In this document: in pieces, positions 10,581 through 21,318 of the stretch
Layout: each line of letters begins with the position of its first letter
Position numbering within the stretch: position 1 is the first letter of the stretch
Source of the DNA: Scedosporium boydii
Lineage: Eukaryota; Ascomycota; Sordariomycetes; Microascales; Microascaceae
NCBI GenBank assembly: GCA_002221725.1
Contig: NJFT01000236.1
Coordinates: 1-61,550, forward strand
Length of the DNA stretch: 61,550 nt
Direction: 5' to 3'
Position numbers and translations under genes: made by a program
The notes under the pieces: model-generated
Seen by the model: only the letters and a program-made list of their open reading frames with translations
Databases searched by the model: none
What the model was told of the DNA's origin: nothing

Positions 10581-11860
10581 TCAGCGACTATATTTCCTAT
10601 ATTCATCCGACATCCCTTGTGACGTTCTCCGGGACCCCTCAGACACCAGATCAAAATCGACGTCGTTTTCGGATTCCTCCTCGAGTTCTTCGAATGAGTC
10701 GACGGCTCCGGATAACGCCGCAAGTTTGAGCAGATCCCATTGAAGCTTGAGGACCTCAAATGACGGGACAGCAGACAAATCATCCGAAACATCGTCGTAG
10801 GTGTTCCCGTCAATAATCGGTCGTTGAGTTCGCAGGTCAACAGCTTTGACGAGCCCTGGCTCAACGGGGCAAGTCAGTTGATCACGGGGGTCAGTGTTCA
10901 AAGGCACTCGATCAGACGATTTGAATGACGGTCTCGGGAGCCAGCGAACCCTGATGCGCACGCCCTTGGGTAGATGTTCGATTGGCTCCAGGGCTAAGTA
11001 GGCCTTGCTCCACCAGCGATGAAGCTGTGGTTGGAGACAAATCAAGTTCCGGGGGCTATCCAGGATATTGTCCTCCCCAGCGAGAAGATCATGCAGGTGA
11101 TTCACCAAATCTGCATCCCAGTACACTTGAGAAAGAGCAGTGAGGGCATTTCTCACGAAATCAGTCCTCTTGAGAGCACTAGATGGGAATATCTGGCACA
11201 CGTCTGGATTGGCCGCGCCTGTTAAAACGCAACAATGGCGATCTCGCGCTTGGCACTAGATATGAACGGTTAGATGCCCGATCTATGCGGTATGACTAAT
11301 ATGGATTATACTGGAGCATACGACTGCTATAGCGCTGGGGTTACGCCAAATGGTAGGTTCGGAGAGATTGTGGCATCTTTCCTTCGAGAGAACTAAATAC
11401 AGGAATTGCTGCGTTAGTGGTAGGTTCCGTCCTTGCTCCCCCCTTCTTGTGTAGGGAGAAGATGACCTCATATAGCACGCAACCTACATATCTGGATAAG
11501 TGCATCTGCTGACCATGACAGCTGCGGTAAGCGGGGAAGAGAGCGCCCGGAAGGATCTTGCAAAATAGAGTCCAGGAAATCCAGAGGCAAGGTCAACAGG
11601 AGGCCCCACAGCAAGCCAGTTGCATGTTCTGGACCGATGTAGCCCGATCTAGAGCAGGCTACGTTATCGATTTGCGCTCCCCGAAGGAGTCTGGCGCCAA
11701 TATCTGTCAGGTACTCTCCGGTTGGGGGAATTCTGAAGGGTGACGCGGAGAGAAACGTCCGCAATGCTTTCCTGTCTTCTGGCGCCGTCTGCGGGTCAGT
11801 CCAGAAATCTTGAAGAGCCTGGCTGAGCGTGGCATCTATGACATTAATGGAGGATGCCAT
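10581..11860 (-). CDS. HNH-endonuclease-domain protein, possibly frameshifted
   Basis: The 3' exon (about 10581-11250) carries CCVLTGAANPDVCQIFPSS, SALKRTDFVRNAL, LAGEDNILDSPRNLICL and PQLHRWWSKAYLALEP. This is the fungal HNH_2-type domain, with the metal and catalytic His in the region preceding QLHRWW; it ends in an acidic tail. A likely 5' exon (ATG 11860, MASSINVIDATLSQALQDFW to about 11478) precedes an intron of about 220 nt ending TCTAG near 11259. Just after that acceptor the text reads CQARDRHCCVLTG. A more natural AKRDRHCC would result if two bases (GA) near 11252 were absent, so either the splice site differs or there is a small frameshift. Its role is unknown; such proteins are common and uncharacterised in fungi. 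Confidence 0.55.
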
Positions 11861-13178
11861 GGTGAGAGCGTCCGGGGATGAAGGATCTGCAGGTCTCTGG
11901 AAAAGGGCGCACAAGGCGATAGATCTCAAATTGATCTTGGAAGTAGCAGTTGAGGAGGGAGAAATTGACCATCAAGAGTTGAAAACTATTGTGAGGTTAA
12001 GTCTGTGGGAGGTAGGGGATATCTTAAAGGCATAGAAGGATCGGTCAAGAACTCGCTCGCCTCATACGTTGTTACTGATACGTTGTTACTGGCAGCGACA
12101 ACCGGTGGTACCTGAAGGTTCTGGTAATAGTCTCAATACCGAGTGACGCCACTTCCACTGTTAGAGTTCATCCCCGCAACCTACCTTAAAATTACATCCG
12201 TTTTGTCGAAGATGAGCTTTCAATGTCAGCCCACATTCTCTCCTCCCCCGTCACATAGTTTTCGGGTAGGTGGAAAACTGGAGAGGTAATGAATACACCA
12301 GTCTACACTGCCAACCTAATACTGGTAACAACCCCAAGAGCTCCCTCAATAAACCTTTCCTGGAAAGGCCTAGCTGCACTCTTATCCTTCAGAACAATGC
12401 TGCTGTAAGTATGAAATTTCTCTAACTGGATCGGGATGGCTCTGTGGATGGATTACCACCGCGATCCATGGACAAAGGCCTTGCAGACCGTTGCCCGAAA
12501 ACTTGAAGCCAGCTTCCTAGTATTTTGGAACACGGCCATTGGGTAGCCGAGGAAATTGCTAAAAATTGGAAAATGGGAAAGGAAGCAGATAATAAAGTCT
12601 AGCTGTCACCTCGTGCTTCCCCAGCAGGGCATCTTTCGCAATGCCTTCCGTGATGAAGATACAATGATCCACCGGTTCAACAACCGCCGAAAAGAACATC
12701 GTGTACCTAGCATTGAGCCGTGATATGGCCAGAGGTGTTTGGAAGTATATCGTCATATCAGTGATAGGTTTTGCGGTTTAGTTAAGCTAGTGGAACAGAG
12801 ATCCTATAGTTTGATAGACACTCGTTGATCGAGTATATTTCCAGGCCGTGGCGTGGCTTGGTCTCCGGAAAGCATGGAGAATAACGGCAAGTCTTGACTC
12901 TTGAGCTAGCCTAAGTATAGATTTGGGAAACCAAAGTCTCTCACCGTATCCCATTGCAATTGTAGATTGATTCGCAAAGAAGACGAAAAGTGGCAAGGCA
13001 ACTTATTGGAAGTCCTAGGAAGCTCTATAGTCCCCCCCCCTTCTGTTGAATTTGCTAAGTCCGCTTCGGCGATCCACTTTGACAATAGCTCGAGACATCA
13101 GAAGAGGAGTCAATTTGGTGGACCCTCACAGGTTGATGGAGGAAAATTACTGGCCAAAGTTTCAACAAAAAGTAGCAC
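11861..13178. other. intergenic; upstream of HNH gene and tRNA-Ile
   Basis: About 1.3 kb without a supported gene. Small frames on both strands (for example minus strand 12559-12756) show no family signature, start context or splice structure. Confidence 0.5.
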
Positions 13179-13274
13179 GGTCGGTTAGCTCAGTTGGTTA
13201 GAGCGTGGTACTAATAAACTATCCGGTTTATCAAGTAAATGCCAAGGTCATGAGTTCGACCCTCATACTGACCA
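13179..13274 (+). tRNA. tRNA-Ile (anticodon AAT), with 22-nt intron
   Basis: Acceptor stem GGTCGGT/ACTGACC (one G-T pair) with discriminator A at 13274. The D-arm TTAGCTCAGTTGGTTAGAGC is canonical. The anticodon stem TGGTA/TGCCA encloses the loop CTAATA...A. A 22-nt intron starting AACTATCC sits after position 37. The T-arm is ATGAG-TTCGACC-CTCAT. Removing the intron leaves a regular 74-nt isoleucine tRNA. Confidence 0.93.
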
Positions 13275-13277
13275 TCA

Positions 13278-13281
13278 TTTT
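13278..13281 (+). terminator. Pol III T-run terminator
   Basis: TTTT three nucleotides after the tRNA-Ile discriminator base. Further T-rich runs follow at 13300-13340. Confidence 0.7.
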
Positions 13282-13585
13282 AGCCCTCGTCTCGGCTTTG
13301 TTTTTCTTGTTTCATTATCTCTTTTTTTATTTGTCTGTCTGTTGTCTAACCTCATTCTTTTTTGTCCCCTTTCTTTTCTGGTTCAAGATTGACTACCCCT
13401 GTGCGAAGATTACCAAAAGACAAGAAAAGACGCCAGTTCAGGTTCTCAAGAAGTCTGTATTGAAAATGGTGGGTAGAGTATAATCATAGTTCAACGTTGT
13501 CTATGTGTACTAACTTCCGTACTCCAACTATTCCTGGATTTTGGATTTGTGAAACACTCCTATATAATGTCAGATGTGGACTCTA
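13282..13585. other. T-rich 3' flank between tRNA-Ile and the GFA gene stop
   Basis: Pyrimidine-rich (13290-13390) then mixed sequence. No gene is seen. Confidence 0.5.
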
Positions 13586-14129
13586 TCATGAGTCTAAAGG
13601 CCGAGCAGCAGGCATGAACGCACCTGGTATCTCTGGCATCCATCGTGGCCTGTCTTCGCAGGAGAACTCGCCCTTGGGCGGGAAGAGCTCAGGCTTATCG
13701 AAGGCCCCCCACATTACATACCGAAACCGATCCGCTGCTTGCTCCTGCAGCTCCGTTTAGTATGTTGTTTCTATACGCCACGCATAGGGCCACACTTACA
13801 CCATACTCGCAGATGAAGGTGCCACAGCTCTCGCAAAACTCCCGGCTTACGCCATTGTCCTGCTTAAATGTCTTGGGCCCTCCTGTGTCATACTTGAAGC
13901 TGTTGATGGGAACCTATTGGAGACATCGACGACAGTTCGATTAGGCGCTACGCTTGTTCCCCCTCGAGGTATTATCTCTCCTAACCTTGGTAGTGAGGCC
14001 ATAATTGGTACCAAATGCCCGACGGCAGCTGAGGCAGTGGCAGAGCGAGGTTCGGGCATCGCCGGGAGAGTCAATGGATACGCTGTACTGTAGTGCGCCG
14101 CAGACGCATCTTCCTTTGTAAGTCGGCAT
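13586..14129 (-). CDS. GFA-domain (Mss4-like, glutathione-dependent formaldehyde-activating type) protein
   Basis: Three exons, complement of 13986-14129, 13800-13913 and 13586-13744, give 138 aa, the usual family size. Donors GTTAGG and GTAAGT, acceptors AATAG and CTGCAG, all phase 0. Zinc ligands are visible as CVCGAL (near the N-terminus), SLCHCLSCRRAFG and FCESCGTFICEYG. The C-terminus has FPPKGEFSCEDRPRWMPEIPG, as in other fungal GFA proteins. The family name comes from bacterial glutathione-dependent formaldehyde-activating enzyme; most fungal single-domain members have no proven substrate. The gene appears intact. Confidence 0.88.
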
Positions 14130-14509
14130 CTCGATCGTTCTAAGGGGCGTCAGTGACGAGATGTGTGGTCTGTGTGCTGAACTTCAATGAGCCGATGTGT
14201 AGGAGTGTAATTGATGTTGCAAAGAGTCGGATACTGAACAAAGTACTAAGATAACCTCCGATCAGGTGGTTTTAGAGTTGACAGGGCGCCGAGATTCTGA
14301 CGTCACCATGTTGAAGCCTCACCCGTTGAACTGTTCATCGAACATGACAAACTATTCACCTTCCACCAGCATACCTCAAGCAGCCCTACATCGACATAGC
14401 AGCCGGCCGCCAAATCTTGAACCCTGTGATTATTGTTTCCCGCAGCGACGACACATTCCAGTCCTCCCAAACTACGTATCCGGTATTATTGGAAAGGGAG
14501 TTCGGTTCA
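14130..14509. other. promoter region of the GFA gene / 3' flank of the ankyrin gene
   Basis: A 380-bp gap between two minus-strand genes. No gene or clear motif is visible. Confidence 0.5.
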
Positions 14510-16330
14510 TTAGTAATTCTGGTGCACGCCTGTAGCCCCTTCAGTGGTATGTTGTAGCCACATCCTCTGAGGCATCTCCGATTTCCACCGTCGAGGCGGA
14601 GAGGGTAGTTCCCCTGTCACGAATTTCGGCCCCATCTCTGTCTTCAACATATCTACCTTCTCGATGCCCATCTCCTCTAGTCTTCGTACAATGGACCTAG
14701 CCCCATCCGAATCACGGCACTGCGCGGCCATTATCGGCGTCCAGATGTCCGGACCCTCCCTCAGTGACATGTCGACTGGCATACCAGCCTCTACCAAGAT
14801 GTCGAACGCTTCAACGTCCCCGCTCTGACAAGCGTGAAACATGGGCCACGTGATGATATCGTGGCGTTTCTCTAGCAGTTTCCTGAAGTCAACAACCCTT
14901 TTCGTCAAAAGGAGGTAACGGAGCAAATCGTGTGCCCGGGCCCGAACGCAACTAGCGATCGCTGGTATCCAGGCCAAATCTTCGATCGCGTTGCAGATTC
15001 CCTGTTCGAAAAGATATTCCATGACCTCTACACTGCCACCGATGGTCGTGGAGTGGACCGTGCCATACTCGAGAGTGGCTCCGCGATCGACGAGCCAGAT
15101 AAGAAGTTCCTTATCTCCGAGCCAGGCAGCAATACTGGAAGGGATCGTGTGGATTATCATGTCTCTGTAGTTGGCTACATCTGTGAGCCGCGTGGAAAAT
15201 GTGACATCGGGGATTCCCATGTGGTGTTCGTCGATGTGAGCACCCAAGTCCAAGAATAGCTGCATCATATTGAAATTTCTGTTGGCACATGCCCACCGAA
15301 GCCCCCATTGCGACGACCAACGCAGATCAGGGGGGTTCTGCTCATTACCGATGTGGCTTCTCTCTATGTAGAGGCATATAGCACTCGTCATTTCCATTCG
15401 ATTGAGCTTTGCTGCCTCGATAAGTGCAAATTGGATATACCATCCATCTGGCCTTGGATTATATGAGAGTAAGAGCTCCAGCATAGGGAGATTGCCGGTC
15501 CTGACGGCTCCCGCAATGCAATTCCATTCCTTTGGGTTCGTCACATCGCTAATCAAGTCTTCTCTCGAGGCCAGAATTTGCCTGGCAAGATCCTGCTGGC
15601 CCGTCACAACCGCCGCAAAGAGCGGGGTTCCGAAGAACTCGCTTGCGATGCCCGCCCACTTCCTGGTATCAAGGCCGTCTAGCGCAACGGGAAGAAGGGC
15701 ATCGTAAACTCCCTGGGCTTTAAGGACTATGGCCGCGGGAAGAAGGTGACATTCCCAATCCACATTGGTTAAATTCGATTCCGGCTTTCTTTCGGATTTC
15801 GGTCCATATAGTCTACGGGCGACACGGTTAACTAAGCCAGAAGAACCACTGGTAACGCCGCACTCGCATATGTGGCGGCAGAGAACGCGCAAAGCAGCTA
15901 TACGAAATGAATCGCCGATGCCGCAGGCATCCAAGATGCGGTTGAGGAAGACCGAAGAGTTCGCATCCCACGCCAAACCATTGCTCTTGGAAAAGGGGCG
16001 TCCTTCTAAGAATCGGGCGATGAACAAGCTAAAGGATCCCACGACATTCTGCGGAGGAGGTACCTCCTTCACCTCGGGTGCACTTAGGCCGAGGCGGAAG
16101 TTTTCATCGAACAACCCCTCGACCTCGATGAGATGAAGGACTTCGTTATCAAAAAACTCTAGAAGGGATGGCGTTAGCCTCACAGACCAAGTTCGAGGAT
16201 CTTCCTGAATTTTGGGGGTGGACGGACTGCAAACCTGACGAAGCTTTGCAGCCTCAAAGATACCCAGATTTAAGACTAGCTGGCGGACCAAGATCCGCAC
16301 AATGTCAAGAGGGAGGTTGAACAACTGCAT
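14510..16330 (-). CDS. F-box-like / ankyrin-repeat protein
   Basis: Intronless, 606 aa from the ATG at 16330 (upstream in-frame codons have no ATG). The N-terminus MQLFNLPLDIVRILVRQL followed by AAKLRQVC resembles an F-box. From about residue 190 there is a chain of degenerate ankyrin-type helical pairs, for example GTPLFAAVVTGQQDLARQIL, AVRTGNLPMLELLLSYN, CANRNFNMMQLFLDLGAHI, WLGDKELLIWLVDRGAT, VEVMEYLFEQG and ACQSGDVEAFDILVEAGMP. Such proteins may act as adaptors of SCF ubiquitin ligases, but that is inferred only from the N-terminal resemblance. No lesion is seen. It faces the modin-like gene across a 362-bp divergent promoter. Confidence 0.8.
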   Translation of the reverse strand: MQLFNLPLDIVRILVRQLVLNLGIFEAAKLRQVCSPSTPKIQEDPRTWSVRLTPSLLEFFDNEVLHLIEVEGLFDENFRLGLSAPEVKEVPPPQNVVGSFSLFIARFLEGRPFSKSNGLAWDANSSVFLNRILDACGIGDSFRIAALRVLCRHICECGVTSGSSGLVNRVARRLYGPKSERKPESNLTNVDWECHLLPAAIVLKAQGVYDALLPVALDGLDTRKWAGIASEFFGTPLFAAVVTGQQDLARQILASREDLISDVTNPKEWNCIAGAVRTGNLPMLELLLSYNPRPDGWYIQFALIEAAKLNRMEMTSAICLYIERSHIGNEQNPPDLRWSSQWGLRWACANRNFNMMQLFLDLGAHIDEHHMGIPDVTFSTRLTDVANYRDMIIHTIPSSIAAWLGDKELLIWLVDRGATLEYGTVHSTTIGGSVEVMEYLFEQGICNAIEDLAWIPAIASCVRARAHDLLRYLLLTKRVVDFRKLLEKRHDIITWPMFHACQSGDVEAFDILVEAGMPVDMSLREGPDIWTPIMAAQCRDSDGARSIVRRLEEMGIEKVDMLKTEMGPKFVTGELPSPPRRWKSEMPQRMWLQHTTEGATGVHQNY

Positions 16331-16692
16331 GGTTAGGGTATGCACTATAAACCTATCTCTGCGTAGCTAGCGCTGTCTATGTCGCCAAGGTCTGTTTCCA
16401 GTGCTCGTTTTGACGAAGGAGGTGCTGTCGATGACACGAAATCATGTGATTTCTCAATATAGATTTAGCTTCCTGCGGCTGACCACCCACATCAGCTTCT
16501 GGAATCTGGAGGCTGGGCAATGAGGGAAGAAGAAAAAGGGTCCAACCGCTGACCGACGAGGATAAAGAAAGACCCCTAAAAAGAAATGGAAGGGGAGAAA
16601 AAAAAAGAAGAAGAGAAACGAAAGAGAGACGGACAACCGGACGACCAGGTGACTTAGACGGCGAGCTCAATTTAGCGGCTTGACCCCCAAAA
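16331..16692. promoter_or_regulatory. divergent promoter region
   Basis: This separates the start of the ankyrin gene (minus) from the start of the modin-like gene (plus). A purine-rich tract at 16565-16630 (AAAGAAATGGAAGGGG and similar) reads as pyrimidine-rich on the ankyrin gene strand. Both upstream regions must fit here; no TATA box is evident. Confidence 0.45.
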
Positions 16693-19600
16693 ATGGCCGG
16701 AAAGAGCGACACGGAGACGATTGTCGCCATCTCGGCCCTTGCCATTGCCGTCTTCGCCGCCATTGTCGCTATCGCCCAGGCCGTCCAGCAGTACTTCGTC
16801 ACCGGTCAGCTCATCCGCCTTTGCGACAGCGTCGTGTTCGGCCCTTTACCAGGCCAAGGCCGTCGCATTTGGCAGCTCTCGCAGTTTCGCTTCCGCGTCG
16901 TATATAGCTTGCCCCTGTTCGGCATCGACCCAGAGATATGGCCCGCGTCTGCGGCGCCTGCTTTTGCAGGTGCAAAGATGGGCAAGAGAGCGCTTCCTAT
17001 GGGTGCCGGGGGACGGCGCGAGAGAGGTCCACTCGCGGCCCTCTCTAACAGTTCGGAGAACAATAAGGTGGCGGATCTAGCCACTTCGTCCGTGGGTGAG
17101 GCGTCGTGGGCTTCGTTTTGCCGAGCCGTATACCCCTCATGTCAGAGCTCATTACTTTTCTGGTTCGTCAATGGCGACGCCGATAGGTGCCCGACGGATC
17201 TTCCGACGATTCCCATGCCTGTGTCCCTGCGCGACGCTGCCGTCCTAGCCTTAATGACGGGCATGGAGTGCACCGCTGCCAACTTTGAGCGCGGGTCCAT
17301 CTCCATGCGTGGCGAGGCCGGCACCATTACGAGCGCGGTACATCCCATCCTTGGCCCCATCATCCACTTTGCGCCAGGCCAGAACGAGTCAAATTACTCC
17401 ATTGGCTTGCCGGGCCACATCTCCAAGGACTGGCTCTGGCGTGCCATGGATAACTGCGTCGTCGCGGGAATTCACTATAATGCGCGTGGGCGGCGAGGTG
17501 TCGAGATTGAGCGGGGGGATCTACCTTCCTTGGGGGGTAACATTGTTGTGGAGGCGCGGAAACCGTCAACGCGATTAGTTATCATTCCAAGGGAAAGGGC
17601 GGGTGGAAATTCTAAAGACGAAGACGCCGAGGTAGAGGGGGAAGAAGAAGAGCAGAAGAAGAGCAGAAGAAGAAGTGGCAGCAACAGCAGCAGTAGTAGC
17701 AGCAGTAGCAGCAGTGGTATTTTGGAAGTGCGAACCATCCAACGAAGCATCCGAGGGGACAGACCTAATCGCGATGGCGCATGGCACCTTATCTCCCGCC
17801 CACCCTCGGGGATCATCTACCCGGATACGCACCCCGATCTCCGCTGGGAACATACGCAGCCCGATTTCCGGACACTGAAGATGAGCGTGAACAAGTAACA
17901 CCGGTCACACCATGACCCCAATCGGCCGACGTACACGCGCATGTCGCTCAAGTACATTTCGCTCGAGACCCTTAATAAGTTTGGGTTTGCCTACGAGCGT
18001 GATAAAGATGTAGGTATATTTTCTTTCTCTCTCTCCCTCTCTCTTGCTTCGACAATTTCGGGTTTCCCAGAACGAGTCTAACATCAATATCTTTCATAGG
18101 ATCCCGGGTACGTGCTCATTTTCCAGTGGGTGCCCGAGAGGCTCCAGGACATACTATGGGAGGATACTCGGAAGCGGAGGCTCCGGAGAGGCAGGAGCTT
18201 CGACAAGCATAATCCGGAGACCACTCCAGCGACCGCGCCGGGTCTTTTAGACCCTTCGGTTCCACCCGGGCAACCACATCCGCAAAAGCCGAAGTTATCG
18301 CCAACAGGGGAAGCTCATCTCTCACATGCTCCTGGTGCAAACCAGGCCCAGTCCTGCGGCCCGCCAGGTCTAAACGTCAATTCCGCCGCTCAGATCGATG
18401 GGCGGATGGAGGAAGCCGAAGCCGATGCAGCGCTGCCTCCAAGGCGGGTCTCGACCCCGCGACGTGTTCCCGACGCTGCGAATCGCCGCTCTAGATTTGC
18501 TTCAGGCCGGCTACGCCGGAGGAACGTCAGGAAAAGCACCAGCCTGCCCGACGTATCATTGTCGCGACTTGGGGAGCAGATGGGTGATGTGGAGTTCGGG
18601 TGGCCTACTGCTTCTGCAAGCGCAAGCGGCATCGCTGAACCAGACTATGGCCGCGATTTGGGGGCACCGGTAGAGAATCATCACTCCGAGACTGAAGATG
18701 AGGATAAAGGTATTGCTGAGTATTCCCCCCGGTCCACCTGATGCATGGAGTTGCTCTCGATTGAAGACGCTAACAGCTGTTTTAGCTGCGCACCTAAATT
18801 CTCATAACCCACAAATACGGGGGTTTTTCGCTCCACCACCCAGTTCTCGCGGCAGCGACCTCTCATTGAGGGCGAGGGAGCAGCTGGAGCGAAAGAGGCG
18901 TGACGAACAGCGATTCAAGCGACAGATCCGCCAGAGAAAAATGAGCGAGCAGCTGGGTCGCATCAGCTGGTTCTGGCTCTCACAAACTGACATCATCCCA
19001 GGCTACTGGGCCACTCCTTGGCGGTGCTTCGGGGACCTAACGTCCAACATCTGCGTCGGCGCTGTGCAGATCCTCATCCAGGCCCTTATCCACAGGATCA
19101 GTGCTACAGCGATCCACTTCGAACCCTTCACCGATGACGAGCCAAACAGTGCGCTCGCGGGTACGATTGATTGGATGCGTCAGGGAAAGTCCACATACCC
19201 CGCGTACGCCTACGGGGCCGATGGTGGTGTCGTCTGCTCGGGCGGCTATGTGTCCCTCTCCACCCTAATCTTCTCCCGCCCCATCCCCGCCGTGCCGCTC
19301 CTCGACTCCCTCTGGCACCAAGTTAACAACGTCGAGCAAAAAGCCAAGCGAGACTGCGAGCGCCGAATCCTTGAACTCATGCGTCTCGACGCGTGGCTCT
19401 CCGTCGTTGGACGCACGCCGGAAATCTCCAAAGGCCGCGGGGACCTCCTCGAGCTCGCGGCCGCCTACGTCCAGCAGCTCATGGACGAGTTCGAGCAGGA
19501 CTTCCTTGACGTGCATCTCGGGGGCGATGAGGAAGGGGCGGAGATGAACCACGCGGTGTGGGAGAATATTGTGGACTTCTTGGAGGACTATCGTCTCACG

Positions 19601-19732
19601 GATGCCGAGATGTTTTATGTCATTGTTGCGACGCTGCGGACAGCTAAGGTTGGGCTTTGTATCTTGACGGGGTCGGATACGTCAATTTTGGGGGAGATTT
19701 TGGAGAAAGATGTTCAAGTCCACTTAGTCTAG
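16693..19732 (+). CDS. large fungal membrane-anchored protein of the 'modin'-like type, in-frame TAA at 17896
   Basis: Exons 16693-18009, 18100-18709 and 18786-19732 join in frame (introns 18010-18099 and 18710-18785; phases 0 and 1). The N-terminus has one hydrophobic helix (AISALAIAVFAAIVAIAQAV). Other conserved-looking parts are CDSVVFGPLPGQGRRIWQ, TLNKFGFAYERDKDDPG, QWVPERLQDILWEDTRK and a C-terminal globular part from WFWLSQTDIIPGYWATPWR on. It resembles fungal proteins often annotated as modin; function is unknown. A TAA at 17896-17898 interrupts the first exon, while the same frame stays open and plausible on both sides. Either it is a nonsense change or a 66-nt intron 17887-17952 (GTGAAC...CAAG) removes it in frame. 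Residues 332-341 are a Ser tract. Confidence 0.65.
17686..17715 (+). repeat. AGC/AGT microsatellite encoding ten Ser
   Basis: Ten consecutive AGC or AGT codons inside the modin-like gene, after a purine-rich GAAGAAG stretch encoding Glu/Lys/Arg. This is a likely length-polymorphic low-complexity linker. Confidence 0.85.
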
Positions 19733-20074
19733 GGTTGGCCTTCGACGGGGTGTTTCTAGACGAGTTGAAGCGCCAGCCGAGACACATGTTGCGAGGTGAA
19801 TCCGTCAGTCCACGCAATGTGCCCCGTGGCGGAAGTAAGATGGCGATAGAGGCAGTTTCTACTCTCTCTAGCTCTCTAGCACAGAGAGAAAGATTCGCCG
19901 TCAAGAGTAACATTGAAGTTGAACAAGCATATACTAGCAACTGATTCGATTTAGACGGACGCGTATTATTGCTTAATAGGTGTAGTCTCTAGGCTTAGGC
20001 AAATAGAGCCGCATAGATAATAGAGAAGAATATCCCTGATACCTGAAGAAAATAGCAAAAGGAGCCAGGCATCT
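19733..20074. other. convergent 3' region
   Basis: Lies between the stops of the modin-like gene (plus) and the AAA gene (minus). No gene or RNA is seen. Confidence 0.5.
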
Positions 20075-21166
20075 CTACCCCGAGAAAGGCCTTCCGCCGC
20101 AAAAGTCCTCCAGCTGCGCTCTTAACGCCGGGTCCACGTCCCCTAGCGAGATTTGCATCACCTCCTTCAAGTCCGCCAAAGAGACACCACGAGACACGTC
20201 GCTCCAGGCGCGTGCGTAGAGCCCGGCCACGTGGAAGACGTTCTTGATGCGTCGTCCATCCATTTCCAGCTGGCTCAGCGAAGTATAGTCGTCGTCCGAC
20301 AAGGTCGTGGATGCAGCTCTCCTGCCGTGGTTGCGCCAGATGACCTCGCGCTCCCGGCGTGTAAGATCCGGGAAGTTGATGCTGAGGTGGATGCGGGAGC
20401 TGAACGCAGGGTCGAAGTGAGATTGGCGGTTTGTTGTTAATATTACGATGCCGGACTGGTACTCCAGAAGCCGCAGAAGGACTGGCCCCACTCGTGTTAG
20501 CAGAGTCGATACGCTAGAAGGGGTTAGGGTTCAAGGGGAGAGGGGGAGAGGGGCAGAGGGGAAGGGAGAAGCTTAACTGGCAACCAGAGTGTTCCTATCC
20601 AAACTGTCTTCGCCGCGCTTCGCCATGAATGCGTCCGCCTCGCCAAGAAGTAAAATCGCCCTCCACCGCTGAATTCTGTCAAAAGCTAGGATAAGCTTGC
20701 CTTCGATATCATCAGGATCCGAGCCCAGGTCAGAGCCGCTAATACGATACAGTGGTCGGTGAAGAATCTCCGCCACGCACTCTAGAATACCATTTAGTTA
20801 GTGTGGGCTCTTCTAATATTTTCTACTACTTGCCTAAGCCCTAACGTCGTGCCTCACGCGAGTAACAGAAAATGGAAGGAGAGAAGGTGTGGGCTGGGAG
20901 TTTGTACCCGCCGTGAGTGTTTTGCCCGTTCCGGATGGCCCAAAAAATAGAGATACCAGACCCTTCCCCTTTCCATCGATGGAGTATCCGAAGGACCGTG
21001 AATTGGACGTGTAGCCGGACATTACCTGGTGTACTGCCTTCATCCTCTGGGAGCTATGAAACAGCTTTTCTGCTTCTTCTTCCTCCCACACTACGTCCCG
21101 GAAGTCGTCGACGGCAAAGAAGCCGACATGCTTCGTGGCCCCCGGCACATTCTCATAGAGGGGCAT
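20075..21166 (-). pseudogene. AAA+ ATPase, only the ATPase domain left; Walker B Asp replaced
   Basis: Exons (complement) 20908-21166, 20578-20781 and about 20075-20480 encode one AAA domain: FFGPSGTGKTLTAECVAEIL (Walker A), ILLLGEADAFMAKRG at the Walker B position, IVILTTNRQSHFDPAFSSRI (sensor 1 and Arg region) and a C-terminal lid ending RAQLEDFCGGRPFSG. Fungal proteins of this type usually carry several hundred residues before this domain; here the frame opens at an ATG only about 85 residues ahead of Walker A, so the front half is absent. Walker B reads L-L-G-E in place of the usual D-E (GGC for GAC), which should abolish Mg-ATP handling. The splice into the third exon does not keep frame with an obvious acceptor. 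Most likely a truncated, inactive copy. Confidence 0.65.
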
Positions 21167-21318
21167 TCACGACGTATTGTTCTACAGCGTCTAAGCCTTG
21201 GAGCACTGAGGGCAGCGAGGAATTAGATGTACCAAAAACACCACTAATTCGGCCTACGAACTATAGATCGCCAACAGTAGAAGACGGCGAAGATGAAGAA
21301 TCAAGACTGGATCCTAAA

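Noticed and set aside
12559..12756. Small minus-strand frame (65 codons)
   Set aside because: No family signature, no splice sites and no neighbouring coding signal.
17475..17816. Leu-rich antisense frame in the modin-like gene
   Set aside because: It arises from reading the AGC/AGT Ser repeat on the opposite strand; it is an artefact of low-complexity DNA.
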